A stretch of DNA of 34,552 bases from an uncultured Rubrobacteraceae bacterium (GCA_902806085.1 CADCVH010000054.1:1-34552), one strand, 5' to 3'. Counted from the first letter of the stretch, positions 22,558 to 30,944 are shown. The notes: a model not told the origin generated them from the letters alone. Numbers and translations are program-made.

Positions 22558-22583
22558 AAAAAGGCGGAGCAACCCTCCGCCTT
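22558..22583 (-). terminator. Rho-independent terminator of the LPXTG gene
   Basis: On the minus strand a perfect nine-base stem AAGGCGGAG / CTCCGCCTT with a five-base loop is followed by a T run (TTTTTCG overall). It starts about 20 bases past the stop of the LPXTG gene, in the right direction for it. Confidence 0.85.
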
Positions 22584-22604
22584 GAAGACGTTCGAGTGCT
22601 TGAG

Positions 22605-23120
22605 CTATCTTCTCACTAGCCCAATAGCGAAGACCCCGCCCGCGATCAGCAATGCCAGGGGTACGAGCGCCAGCGCCGGGGAGAGGCCGCCGGTCTCCGG
22701 CAGCACGACCGTTTCGGTCTCGGCCGTGGCAGAACCGTCCGCTACGGCGGAAGTGTCTTCTTCCGCGTCTGCGGTGGCGTCTGCGGTGGCGTCTGCGGTG
22801 GCGACCGGGGTTCCCCCCTCGATAACGTCGGGCAGGTCGCTCGCCTGACAGCCGTCCGGGGTCTCTCTCGGGAAGTCGGGGTCGGGGCAGGGGTCCGCCG
22901 AGGGACTGGCGGACGGGACACCCTCGCAATACGCGCCGTCGTCGGTCTGGTCGCAGGAGTAACCCTCTGCAGCGAGCTCCGAGGCCTCATCGACCGAAAG
23001 ACCCGTACAGACCTCCCCGCCTTCGCCGTTGGGTGTGCAGGAGGCGCTGGCCGACGCGCTGGCACCCGCGCTCGTGGACTGCGCCATCACCGGCGCGCTT
23101 AACACCAAAACCATCGCCAT
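22605..23120 (-). CDS. LPXTG cell-wall-anchored surface protein, signal peptide disrupted by frameshift
   Basis: The open frame from ATG 23120 has 171 residues: a hydrophobic start (MAMVLVLSAPVMAQ, probable cleavage after AQ), a Thr/Ser/Ala-rich body with six cysteines in about 100 residues, an ATADATADATADAEE tandem segment, then the sortase signal LPETGG, a hydrophobic helix (LALVPLALLIAGGVFAIGL) and terminal RR. ATG 23120 has no ribosome binding site. Instead, AAGGAG precedes GTG 23160, whose frame reads VRRLLLLFALCTM and would join perfectly onto AMVLVLSAPVMAQ if one of two tandem TATG copies were absent. So the true gene probably starts at 23160 and is out of frame as given. A class A sortase would anchor the product; none is encoded here. 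Confidence 0.85.
   Translation of the reverse strand: MAMVLVLSAPVMAQSTSAGASASASASCTPNGEGGEVCTGLSVDEASELAAEGYSCDQTDDGAYCEGVPSASPSADPCPDPDFPRETPDGCQASDLPDVIEGGTPVATADATADATADAEEDTSAVADGSATAETETVVLPETGGLSPALALVPLALLIAGGVFAIGLVRR
22766..22806 (-). repeat. 12-bp tandem repeat inside the LPXTG gene
   Basis: About three copies of a 12-base unit (GTCTGCGGTGGC on the plus strand) encode repeated ATAD in the protein. The repeats keep the frame, so copy number change would lengthen the stalk before the LPETG signal without disrupting it. Confidence 0.7.
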
Positions 23121-23125
23121 ACATA
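23118..23125 (-). other. TATG tandem duplication causing the LPXTG signal-peptide frameshift
   Basis: The plus strand reads CATACATA here. Removing one four-base copy restores a single frame from GTG 23160 (with AAGGAG upstream) through the signal peptide to the LPETG end. Short tandem duplications of this type arise by strand slippage. Confidence 0.7.
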
Positions 23126-23160
23126 GTACATAGCGCGAACAGCAACAATAATCTCCTCAC

Positions 23161-23519
23161 GGCGTCTCCTTCTTGCTTGCCTTCCCGAACCCCAAAGAGT
23201 ACCTACACCGCTCTTCCGGGAATGGTCGCATGTTGGGCAGGTTCCAATGTCTCGCGCAAGCTCGAACACCTGGAATCTCGAACGGTTGACCTGTTGCCCC
23301 AGGTGCGGCGCGCAGGTGGGGGCCCGTTTTTGCCGCAGGCGATGACCCGTCTTCTCTGCGACCTTCGTGCTGCCTCGCGTTCTGCACCCTCCGGCGGTAG
23401 TGCTTCTCGTCACCCGGCGCTTGCCGAAGGCGAGTTGACTCGCGTTTGGGCGGTTGTTAGGGTGGCCGCAAGTCGGCTCCGATGTTGAGGATGTCTCGGA
23501 GGGGGGAAGGGGAGAGCAA
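23161..23519. promoter_or_regulatory. Divergent intergenic region with promoter-like TTGACT and an inverted repeat
   Basis: This 359-base stretch separates the LPXTG gene from the second CUT1 operon. I see no convincing gene in it. TTGACT (23435-23440), 17 bases, then TAGGGT (23458-23463) is a plausible plus-strand promoter, about 57 bases before ATG 23520. Further upstream, CACCTGG (23267-23273) and CCAGGTG (23299-23305) are perfect seven-base inverted arms 25 bases apart, a possible operator. AAGGAG just left of 23160 on the minus strand is the ribosome binding site for the LPXTG gene. Confidence 0.4.
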
Positions 23520-24830
23520 ATGGGTGGACGCTCGGTGGGGCGTAGGTGGACGCGGCGCGATTTCTTGAAGGTCGGCGGCGGTGCCCTGGTGGGCGCGTAT
23601 GCATTGGGGACGGCCGGGTGCGGCGGGGGCGGGTCCGGGTCCAGTGAGTTGACGGTTTTGACGTGGGGGAGCACGAGCGGGGAGGAGAAGGGGTTCCGCG
23701 GGCTCGCCGAGCGTTACAACGCGCAGAACCCCGAGGTGCCGGTCAAGATGGAGTTCGTGCCGCCGGATCAGGCCTACGAGCAGCTCGACACCCGCCTGGC
23801 GGCCGGGGAGGCCCCGGACATCGCCCGCCTCCAGTACCAGCAGATGGGGAGGTACGCCTCCCAAGGGGCGCTCGTGGACCTCTCCGAGTACCTGGAGGAA
23901 GGCTACGGCGACGCGTTCACGCCGGCGTTGTGGCAGGCGGTCAACTACGAAGACAAGCCCTACGGCATGCCCCAGCACACCGACACCTTCGCCGTCTTCT
24001 ACAACACCGACATCTTCGAGAAGGTCGGCATAAAGGCGCCCCAGAGCATGGAAGAGGCCTGGACCTGGGACGAGTTTCTGGACATATCGACCGGGATCAA
24101 AGAAGAGGGGGCCGCGGACTACGCGTTCGCCTACAACTGGCAGGGCGACACGGCGGCCTACCGCTGGATGCCGCTGCTCTTCCAGCACGGCGGCCAACTC
24201 CTCGACGAGAGCCTCGGCGCGCCGGCCGTGGACGACCCCGCCGGCATCGAGACCGTGGCCTTCACGAAGCGGTGGTTCGACGAGGATCTGGTCCCGCCCA
24301 GCACCTCCATAAAGAGCGGCGAGCAGGTAGAGACCCTGTTCTCCAACGGCACGACGGCCATGATGCTCAACGGGGACTGGTTGATCCCCTTCGTGGTAGA
24401 CAACATGAAGGCCGGGTGGGACGTGACGTACATGATCCGGGACCAGGGGATGGCCTCCGACCTTGGCGGCAACGCGCTTGCCGTTACCAGGGACAGCCCG
24501 AACGCCGAGGCGGCGGCGGATTTTCTCAAGTTTGCAGGCAACGAGGAGAACATGAGCAGGTTCTGCATAGACGGGGGTTTCATCCCGGTCCGGACGTCTC
24601 TCGCGGAGCAGGGCCTGGATTACGAGCAGAGTCCCAAGCAGATGAACCGCTTCGTGGAGCAGGCCACGACCGTGCCGGAGAAGATGGCCCGGGAGCAGAC
24701 CGTCCCGGCCTTCGGCAACATCGTCCAGGTTCTGGCGGACCAGCTCGAATCCGCTTTCAAGACCGGCCAGTCGCCGGAGCAGACGGCGCGAAACATCTCC
24801 GGCGGCATCCAGGAAGCCCTGGATAGTTAA
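23520..24830 (+). CDS. ABC sugar-binding lipoprotein, CUT1 family, Tat signal
   Basis: ATG 23520 follows GGGGAGAG and gives 436 residues; the open frame to 23454 is upstream leader. The signal is a Tat type, RRWTRRDFLKVGGGALVGAYALG, followed by the lipobox TAGC and a Gly/Ser linker. The mature protein is a family-1 solute-binding protein: LTVLTWGSTSGEEKGFRGLAERYNAQNPEV, RLAAGEAPDIARLQYQQMGRYASQGALVDLSEYL, FAVFYNTDIFEKVG, TTAMMLNGDWLIPFV and NALAVTRDSPNAEAAADFLKFAGNEENM. It captures the oligosaccharide for the next two permeases. Substrate is probably a galactoside given GH4 and GH2 downstream, an inference from context. Confidence 0.94.
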   Translation: MGGRSVGRRWTRRDFLKVGGGALVGAYALGTAGCGGGGSGSSELTVLTWGSTSGEEKGFRGLAERYNAQNPEVPVKMEFVPPDQAYEQLDTRLAAGEAPDIARLQYQQMGRYASQGALVDLSEYLEEGYGDAFTPALWQAVNYEDKPYGMPQHTDTFAVFYNTDIFEKVGIKAPQSMEEAWTWDEFLDISTGIKEEGAADYAFAYNWQGDTAAYRWMPLLFQHGGQLLDESLGAPAVDDPAGIETVAFTKRWFDEDLVPPSTSIKSGEQVETLFSNGTTAMMLNGDWLIPFVVDNMKAGWDVTYMIRDQGMASDLGGNALAVTRDSPNAEAAADFLKFAGNEENMSRFCIDGGFIPVRTSLAEQGLDYEQSPKQMNRFVEQATTVPEKMAREQTVPAFGNIVQVLADQLESAFKTGQSPEQTARNISGGIQEALDS

Positions 24831-24860
24831 CCAAGCGCGCCGCCCCGAAGGAGGATTCGC

Positions 24861-25799
24861 GTGTCGGTGAAACAGTCTACTGAACCGGCGACGAGAGACA
24901 GGCGTCCGGGTGGGAACCGCGGCAGTTGGTGGGGCCGCAACCAGAAGCGTCTGGTGCCGTACCTGTTCATCGCCCCCAACATGATCGTCTTCACCGTGTT
25001 CGTGTTCGTGCCGATCCTGTTCGCGTTCTACATAAGCTTCAACGAGTGGTCGCTCATAGGGACCCCGCAGTTCATTGGTCTCGGCAACTACGTGGAGATG
25101 CTCGGGGACGGCCAGTTCTGGCGGGCGTTCTACAACACCCTCGTCTACACCGTTGGTACCGTGCCGGGCAGCATAGCCCTGGGGCTTCTCGTGGCGGTCG
25201 GGTTGAACCGCAAGCTGCCGGGGCTCGCGCTCTTGCGGAGCCTGTTTTTCGTGCCGGTGATCATCTCGCTCGTCGCGGTCGCCCTGATCGCCTCCTGGAT
25301 GTTCAACGACAACTACGGCGTCATCAACGCCGCTTTGGAAGCCCTGGGGTTCGAGGGCGTGCCTTGGCTCTCGTCGCCCGTGTGGGCCATGCCGTCCCTG
25401 ATCATCACGACGCTCTGGATCCGGATCGGGTTCTGCATGGTCATCTACCTGGCCGCCCTCCAGTCCATACCCGTCGAGCTCTACCAGGCCGCGCAGGTGG
25501 ACGGGGCCACGGCCTGGAGGCAGTTCAGGCACATAACCTGGCCGCTCCTCGGGCCGACGACGTTCCTTCTCTTGATCCTCAACGTCATCTACTCGCTGCA
25601 CGTCTTCGACCTGATCTACGTGATGACCGGCGGCGGCCCCGGGTCTTCCACCTCGGTGCTCGTCCAGTACATCTACCAGATGGCCTTCCAGGAGAGCCAG
25701 ATGGGCTACGCGAGCGCGGTCGGCGTGGTGCTCTACCTGATGTTGCTGGTCTTTACCGTGTTCCAATGGCGGATGACGAGGCAGGGCGAGAATGTCTGA
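24861..25799 (+). CDS. ABC sugar transporter permease, CUT1 family (MalF/UgpA type)
   Basis: GTG 24861 is preceded by GAAGGAGGATTCGC, an excellent ribosome binding site. The 312-residue product has a basic cytoplasmic N-terminus, TM1 LVPYLFIAPNMIVFTVFVFVPIL, and the EAA loop VELYQAAQVDGATAWRQFRHITWPLL. The VMTGGGPGSSTSVLVQYIYQMAF segment before the last helix is typical. It overlaps the next permease gene by 8 bases, so the pair is translationally coupled and forms the heterodimeric channel. Confidence 0.95.
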   Translation: MSVKQSTEPATRDRRPGGNRGSWWGRNQKRLVPYLFIAPNMIVFTVFVFVPILFAFYISFNEWSLIGTPQFIGLGNYVEMLGDGQFWRAFYNTLVYTVGTVPGSIALGLLVAVGLNRKLPGLALLRSLFFVPVIISLVAVALIASWMFNDNYGVINAALEALGFEGVPWLSSPVWAMPSLIITTLWIRIGFCMVIYLAALQSIPVELYQAAQVDGATAWRQFRHITWPLLGPTTFLLLILNVIYSLHVFDLIYVMTGGGPGSSTSVLVQYIYQMAFQESQMGYASAVGVVLYLMLLVFTVFQWRMTRQGENV

Positions 25800-26676
25800 A
25801 GAGAGGATCTCCGTGGCCGAACCGGCGCAGGCGGGCAGCAAGCCGAGAGCGTCCTGGCACAACCTGAAGGGCAAGAACGTCCTGATCTGGCTTTTGCTTG
25901 TGGCAGGAGCGTGCGTCATGCTCTTCCCGCTCTACTGGATGTTCGCGACCGCGATCCGTCCGAGGCAGGAGCTCTTCGGCGGCGAGTTCCGCCTGTTCCC
26001 CTCCGAGCTCGTGTGGAGCAACTTCTCCGAGGCGTGGGGCAAGCTCCCGTTCGCGCTGTTCTACCTGAACTCCATCCTGATAGCGGTCATCGCGGTGGTC
26101 GCGACGGTCTTTATCAACCTCCTCGCCGGCTACACGTTCGCCAAGTACGACTTCCCCGGGCGCAACGTCCTGTTCTTGCTCCTGATCAGCACCCTCATGA
26201 TCCCCATACAGGTGATCATGGTCCCCGAGTTCCTGATCGTCTCCGCGCTAGGATGGGTGAACACCTACGCGGGCGTCATCGCCCCGCGCGCGGCCGAGGC
26301 GTTCGGGATCTTCATGGTCAGGCAGTTCATGGTCAGCATCCCCGACGAGCTTATCGAGGCCGCCAGGCTCGACGGGGCCGGTGAGTTCAAGATCTTCTGG
26401 AGGGTTATCCTGCCGCTCTCGTGGCCCGTAGTCGCGGTACTGACCATCTTCACGTTCATGTGGCGTTGGAACGACTTCGCCTGGCCGCTGGTGGTCCTGC
26501 AGGACCAGGCGGCGTACACGGTCCCGCTCGGGCTGAACCTGATGAAGGGGCAGTTCTTTACCGACTGGACCGGCATCATGAGCATGTCGCTTGTCTCGAT
26601 CCTGCCCATGCTGGTGGTCTTCATCTTCTTCCAGCGCTACTTTATCCAGGGAATCGCCAGCACGGGCATAAAGTAG
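25792..26676 (+). CDS. ABC sugar transporter permease, CUT1 family (MalG/UgpE type)
   Basis: ATG 25792 lies inside the last codons of the preceding gene. The product has 294 residues with TM1 VLIWLLLVAGACVMLFPLYWMFATAI, the EAA loop DELIEAARLDGAGEFKIFWRVILPLSWPV and the standard end FFQRYFIQGIASTGIK. About 60 bases separate it from the GH4 gene, with no obvious terminator between them. There is no ATPase gene in the cluster, so the importer must borrow one from elsewhere, such as an MsiK-type protein. Confidence 0.95.
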   Translation: MSEERISVAEPAQAGSKPRASWHNLKGKNVLIWLLLVAGACVMLFPLYWMFATAIRPRQELFGGEFRLFPSELVWSNFSEAWGKLPFALFYLNSILIAVIAVVATVFINLLAGYTFAKYDFPGRNVLFLLLISTLMIPIQVIMVPEFLIVSALGWVNTYAGVIAPRAAEAFGIFMVRQFMVSIPDELIEAARLDGAGEFKIFWRVILPLSWPVVAVLTIFTFMWRWNDFAWPLVVLQDQAAYTVPLGLNLMKGQFFTDWTGIMSMSLVSILPMLVVFIFFQRYFIQGIASTGIK

Positions 26677-26737
26677 GGGCCTCGATAGAGACCCTCGACG
26701 GGCGTTATTCACGGAACGACACGGGAGGAGCGCGATC

Positions 26738-28063
26738 ATCAAGATAGCCTTTATCGGCGCCGGCAGCGTCGTTTTTACAAAGAACCTGCTGACCGACATC
26801 CTCAAGTTTCCGGAGCTGCGCGGGGCGACGATCGCTTTGCACGACATAAACGCCGAGCGCCTGGAGACCGCCGGCATGATGGCCCGCTGGACCTCCGGGC
26901 AACTAGAGGCCGGCGCGGTAGTTGAGGAGCATCTCGACCGGCGGGCGGCGCTCGAAGGGGCGAACTTCGTCATAAACGCCGTCCAGATCGGGATGCACGA
27001 GGCGACACTCCTTGACTTCGAGATCCCGCGCCGCCACGGGCTGAAGCAGACCATCGCGGACTCCATGGGGATAGGCGGGATCTTCCGGGGCCTGCGCACG
27101 ATCCCGTTCATGCTCGACCTCGCCGGCGAGATGGGGGAGCTGTGCCCGGGGGCGATCCTGCTCAACTACACGAACCCGATGAGCATGCTCACCTGGGCCG
27201 TCTACAAGGCCCACCCGGCCGTGCCCGTGGTGGGCCTGTGCCACAACGTGCCGTACACGGTGCGCGAGATCGCCTCCTACATCGGCGTGCCGCACGAGGA
27301 GCTCGCCTACAACGGCGCCGGCATAAACCACATCGTCTGGCTGACCCGCCTCGAGCACGGCGGGGAAGACGCCTACCCGCGCCTCTTCGCCGCGATGGAC
27401 GACCCGGAGGTCTACGCGAAGGACAAGGTGCGCTTCGAGCTGATGCGCCGCTTCGGCTACTTCGTCACCGAGTCCAGCGAGCACAACGCCGAGTACACCC
27501 CCTACTTTCTGCGCGACGACGAGCTCATAGAGCGCTACGACGTGCCGGTGGACGAGTACGTCCGGCGCAGCGAAGGGAACCTCCTCGAGTACGCGAACAC
27601 GAGAAAGAAGCTGCTCGCGGGCGAGTCGTTCCCGCTGGAGCGCAGCGTCGAGTACGGCTCGCTCATCATCCACTCGGTCGTCACGGGCGAGGCGCGCATG
27701 ATCTACGCGAGCGTCGAGAACACGAACCTCGTGGAGAACCTCCCCCGCGGGTGCTGCGTCGAGGTCGCCCTCGCCGTGGACGGGACGGGCCTCAGGCCCT
27801 GCCACTACGGCGAGCTCCCGCCCCAACTCGCCGCCCACTGCGCCCCGCACGCCGCGGTCCAGGACCTCACCGTGCGCGCCGCCCTCGAAGGCAACCGCGA
27901 CCACGTCTACCACGCCGCCATGCTCGACCGCCACGCCACGAGCGTCCTCTCCCTCGACGAGATAGCCGCCGTCGTTGACGAGCTCGTAGAGGCCCACGGC
28001 GACGCCCTGCCAGAGGGCCTGCGGGCGTCCGGCACGACGGCGAACCGGGGCGCCCGTGCCTGA
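26738..28063 (+). CDS. Glycoside hydrolase family 4 enzyme (alpha-galactosidase/galacturonidase type), apparent ATC start
   Basis: The NAD-binding N-terminus KIAFIGAGSVVFTKNLLTDILKFPEL lies before the first ordinary start (TTG 26837), and no ATG, GTG or TTG is in frame ahead of it. ATC 26738 occupies exactly the place of the initiator Met, with GGGAGGAG at 26723-26730 seven bases upstream. This gives 441 residues, normal for GH4. The metal motif is GLCHNV (Cys168, His169) with NGAGINHIVWL (His198) as the third ligand; SMGIGGIFRGLRTIP precedes them. GH4 enzymes use NAD and Mn2+ in an unusual redox-elimination mechanism. Substrate is not certain; alpha-galactosides or galacturonides are likely with a GH2 enzyme next to it. 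Cytosolic: no signal peptide. Confidence 0.9.
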   Translation: MKIAFIGAGSVVFTKNLLTDILKFPELRGATIALHDINAERLETAGMMARWTSGQLEAGAVVEEHLDRRAALEGANFVINAVQIGMHEATLLDFEIPRRHGLKQTIADSMGIGGIFRGLRTIPFMLDLAGEMGELCPGAILLNYTNPMSMLTWAVYKAHPAVPVVGLCHNVPYTVREIASYIGVPHEELAYNGAGINHIVWLTRLEHGGEDAYPRLFAAMDDPEVYAKDKVRFELMRRFGYFVTESSEHNAEYTPYFLRDDELIERYDVPVDEYVRRSEGNLLEYANTRKKLLAGESFPLERSVEYGSLIIHSVVTGEARMIYASVENTNLVENLPRGCCVEVALAVDGTGLRPCHYGELPPQLAAHCAPHAAVQDLTVRAALEGNRDHVYHAAMLDRHATSVLSLDEIAAVVDELVEAHGDALPEGLRASGTTANRGARA

Positions 28064-28095
28064 GAACCCGTTGCCCGTGCTCCTCACGCCGCCGC

Positions 28096-30390
28096 ATGGC
28101 AGGGCGTCCTTCTGGGGGGCTCTCTAACTTGGCGCGCGACGTGTTTTCGCTCGACCGCGACTGGCTCTACGGCGGGAGGGTCGTGCCCGGGTGCACCGAT
28201 CCCGGGTTCGACGACTCCGGTTTCGAGCGCGTCACGGTACCGCACACCAACCGCGTCCTCCCGTGGCACGGTTTCGACGACGAGGAGTACCGGTTCGTCT
28301 CCGTCTACCGCCGGCACTTCACGCCGCCAGAGATGCCGGGCGACCGGCGCGTCTTCGTGGACTTCGAGGGCGTGATGACGGCCGCGACCGTGACCCTCAA
28401 CGGCGAGGTTTTGGGCGAGCACCGCGGCGGCTACACGCCGTTCTCCTTCGAGATCTCCGGCCGCGCGCGGCCGGACGAGGACAACGTGCTCGCGGTTGAA
28501 GTGGACTCGACCGAGCGGGAGGACATCCCGCCTTTCGGGGGCAACGTCGATTACCTGACCTTCGGCGGCATCTACCGCGAGGTCTCCCTCCGGATCGTGC
28601 CGGCCACCTTCGTCGAGAACGTCTTCGCGAAGCCGGTGGATGTCATGGGAGAGGACCCTCGGGTGGAGGTGCGCTGCTTCCTGAACAGCCAGGACGCGCC
28701 GGAAGGTCCGCTGACTTTGACGGCGGACCTGCGCGACGGGGGACGCACAATTGCCTCGGCGAGCCGCGAGGTGGAGCCGGAGGGTGAGGGGTCGGCCTGG
28801 GACCTCGTCTTGGACGAGTTCGGGCCGGTCGAGCTGTGGGACATCGTGACCCCGAAGCTCTACGAGGTGGTCGTGCGGCTCCACGAGGGGGGAGAACGCA
28901 CCGACGAGTACGCCGTGCGCGTCGGTTTCAGGGAGGCGCGGTTCACGCCCGGCGGTTTCTTTCTCAACGGCAGGCGCCTCAAGCTGCGCGGCCTGAACCG
29001 GCACCAGACCTACCCCTACGTGGGGGCGGCGATGCCCGCCCGGGTGCAGCGGCGGGACGCCCTGATCCTCAAGAACGAGCTCAAGTGCAACGTCGCCCGC
29101 ACCTCGCACTACCCGCAGTCCAGGCATTTTTTGGACTGCTGCGACGAGGTTGGGCTTCTCGTCTTCGAGGAGATCCCCGGCTGGCAGCACATCGGAGACG
29201 AGGGCTGGAAAGACCTCGCCTGCCGGGACGTGGAGGCCATGATCCGGCGCGACTGGAACCGGCCCTCCATCATCCTCTGGGGCGTGCGGATAAACGAGTC
29301 GCAGGACGACCACGACTTCTACGCGAGGACCAACGGGATCGCCCACGCGATGGACGATTCGCGCCAGACGAGCGGCGTCCGCTACTTCTTCGAGTCGGAG
29401 CTGCTAGAAGACGTCTTCGGCATGAACGACTTCGACCCGGACTTCATCGCGCCGCCGCGCCACCCGCTCTACCTGAACACGGAGTTCGCCGGGCACATGT
29501 TCCCGACCAAACCCATCGACAACGCCGAGCGCACGCAGGAGCACGCGCTGCGCCACGCCCGCGTCCACCACATGCTTGGGGCGGACGACCGGTTCGCGGG
29601 CGGCATCGGCTGGTGCGCCTTCGACTACAACACCCACGCCAACTTCGGCTCGGGCGACCGGATCTGCTACCACGGGGTGTCGGACATCTTCCGGATCGCC
29701 AAGCCGGCCGCGGGGTTCTACAAGTCGCAGTGCGACCCCGAGGAAGAGGTCGTGCTGGAGCCGGGCTTTCACTGGTCCATCGGCGACCAGTCCGATTACG
29801 GGGGCCACGGCGAGGGCGCCATCTTCTCGAACTGCGACCGGCTAGTGGTGTACATCGCCGACGAGTTGCAGGGGGAGCTCGCGCCTGACCGGGAACGCTT
29901 CGGCAACCTGCCGCACCCGCCCTTCTTCTTCTCGGCGCTTAGCGGCACCGCGCCGTGGCGCCGGGTCTGGGGGGACCTTCGGATCGACGGTTACCTCGGC
30001 GACCGCAAGGTCGCCTCACGCGCGCTCTCGTCGAAAGGCGTGGACGGGCGGTTTAGCGTCGAGCCCGACGACTCGGGGCTGCTCGGCGACGGCATCGACG
30101 CGACGCGCGTGGTCTTGCGCGTGACGGACGAGTTCGGCTCTCCCCGGCCCTTCGCAACCGGCGCGGTCGCGTTGGAGATAGAGGGCCCGGGAGAGATTGT
30201 GGGGGAGAACCCCTTCGCGCTCTTCGGCGGCGTCGGCGCCGTCTGGGTAAGGACCAGGGAAGGAGAAGGAACCATCAGCCTCAGGGCGAAGCACCCCGTC
30301 CTCGGTACGAAGTCGGCCCGCATAGAGGTCAAAGCGCCCCCGGGCGATGCGGTCGAGGTCGGATCCGCCGCGGAGAAGAAGTGCCTGTAA
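28096..30390 (+). CDS. Glycoside hydrolase family 2 (beta-galactosidase/beta-glucuronidase type)
   Basis: The protein has 764 residues from ATG 28096; TTG 28129 (LARDVFSLDRDWLYGG) is an alternative because it begins closer to the first homologous residues. Domains in order: jelly-roll sugar-binding domain (about 20-170, VTVPHTNRVLPWHGF, FVDFEGVMTAATVTLNGEVLGEHRGGYTPF), Ig-like domain (175-280), TIM barrel (285-590) and a C-terminal domain with an Ig-like piece. The acid/base Glu is Glu401 in ILWGVRINES and the nucleophile is Glu463 in LNTEFAGH. No signal peptide, so it acts in the cytosol on sugars brought in by the CUT1 importer. It follows GH4 by 32 bases; together they could take apart a mixed galactoside. 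Confidence 0.92.
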   Translation: MAGRPSGGLSNLARDVFSLDRDWLYGGRVVPGCTDPGFDDSGFERVTVPHTNRVLPWHGFDDEEYRFVSVYRRHFTPPEMPGDRRVFVDFEGVMTAATVTLNGEVLGEHRGGYTPFSFEISGRARPDEDNVLAVEVDSTEREDIPPFGGNVDYLTFGGIYREVSLRIVPATFVENVFAKPVDVMGEDPRVEVRCFLNSQDAPEGPLTLTADLRDGGRTIASASREVEPEGEGSAWDLVLDEFGPVELWDIVTPKLYEVVVRLHEGGERTDEYAVRVGFREARFTPGGFFLNGRRLKLRGLNRHQTYPYVGAAMPARVQRRDALILKNELKCNVARTSHYPQSRHFLDCCDEVGLLVFEEIPGWQHIGDEGWKDLACRDVEAMIRRDWNRPSIILWGVRINESQDDHDFYARTNGIAHAMDDSRQTSGVRYFFESELLEDVFGMNDFDPDFIAPPRHPLYLNTEFAGHMFPTKPIDNAERTQEHALRHARVHHMLGADDRFAGGIGWCAFDYNTHANFGSGDRICYHGVSDIFRIAKPAAGFYKSQCDPEEEVVLEPGFHWSIGDQSDYGGHGEGAIFSNCDRLVVYIADELQGELAPDRERFGNLPHPPFFFSALSGTAPWRRVWGDLRIDGYLGDRKVASRALSSKGVDGRFSVEPDDSGLLGDGIDATRVVLRVTDEFGSPRPFATGAVALEIEGPGEIVGENPFALFGGVGAVWVRTREGEGTISLRAKHPVLGTKSARIEVKAPPGDAVEVGSAAEKKCL

Positions 30391-30430
30391 ACCGCGGTTG
30401 GGCCTCCGTCAGAAACCGTGGTCAGCATCC

Positions 30431-30735
30431 TCAAGAAAGCGGGGCATGGAGTTCGTAAGCCTGCGTGAGAGCATCGGTACGACGCCGGGGGAGAACTGAT
30501 GTTCCACGTCTTCGGGGCGGTGGACGAGTTCGAGAGGGGCCTGATCCTGGAGAGGACGGTGGCGGGTCTTGAGGCGGAGAAGGCCAGGGGGAGCCGCGGC
30601 GGCAAGCCCCGGGCGCTGGACGAGGGCAAGGCCAAACTCGCCATAAGGCCCAAGGACGAGCACCCCGCGGAGGAGATCCGCTCGATACCCGGGGCGGGCC
30701 GGCCCACCCCGTGCAGGTGTCCGGGCGAAGGCGGC
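30431..30735 (+). pseudogene. Serine recombinase (resolvase/invertase) remnant, frameshifted
   Basis: MEFVSLRESIGTTPG at 30445-30490 and MFHVFGAVDEFERGLILERTVAGLEAEKARGSRGGKPRALDE from 30499 correspond to the conserved middle and C-terminal part of Tn3-type resolvases, the pattern being FRSL-x-E-x-IDT...FHVFGALAEFERDLIRERT. The pieces are in different frames, shifting near 30493, and the HTH end (PAEEIRSIPGAGRPT) breaks again. The N-terminal catalytic serine region is missing. It is a dead relic, probably of a transposon. Confidence 0.75.
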
Positions 30736-30761
30736 GAGGAGCGGGCCGGGGAGGGAGGGGC

Positions 30762-30944
30762 GTGAGGGCCGGGGCGCTGGACATCGCCCTCTCGGCGGCG
30801 GCGTTCCTCTGCGCTGCGGGCTTCGCACGATACTACGTGGCCGCGGTGCTCGCCGGGGACCGGCAGCTCGCCAGGGCGGCGGGGATCGGGTTCGTGGTCC
30901 TCATCGTGGTGGCGGCAATATCCCTCCTGAAGATCCTTTCGTGA
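30762..30944 (+). CDS. Small membrane protein, 60 aa
   Basis: GTG 30762 follows GGGGAGGGAGGGGC. The product VRAGALDIALSAAAFLCAAGFARYYVAAVLAGDRQLARAAGIGFVVLIVVAAISLLKILS has two hydrophobic segments (about 7-30 and 40-58) around a short charged loop. Function unknown. It lies between resolvase and patatin remnants, but the clean ribosome site and intact helices suggest it is real. Homology is not recognised. Confidence 0.55.
   Translation: MRAGALDIALSAAAFLCAAGFARYYVAAVLAGDRQLARAAGIGFVVLIVVAAISLLKILS

Noticed and set aside
23457-25919. 820-aa minus-strand frame across the second CUT1 operon
   Set aside because: It runs opposite two clearly coding genes and has low-complexity H/R/E/G-rich sequence without motifs.
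26903-28087. 394-aa minus-strand frame opposite the GH4 gene
   Set aside because: Shadow frame; GH4 motifs are on the plus strand.
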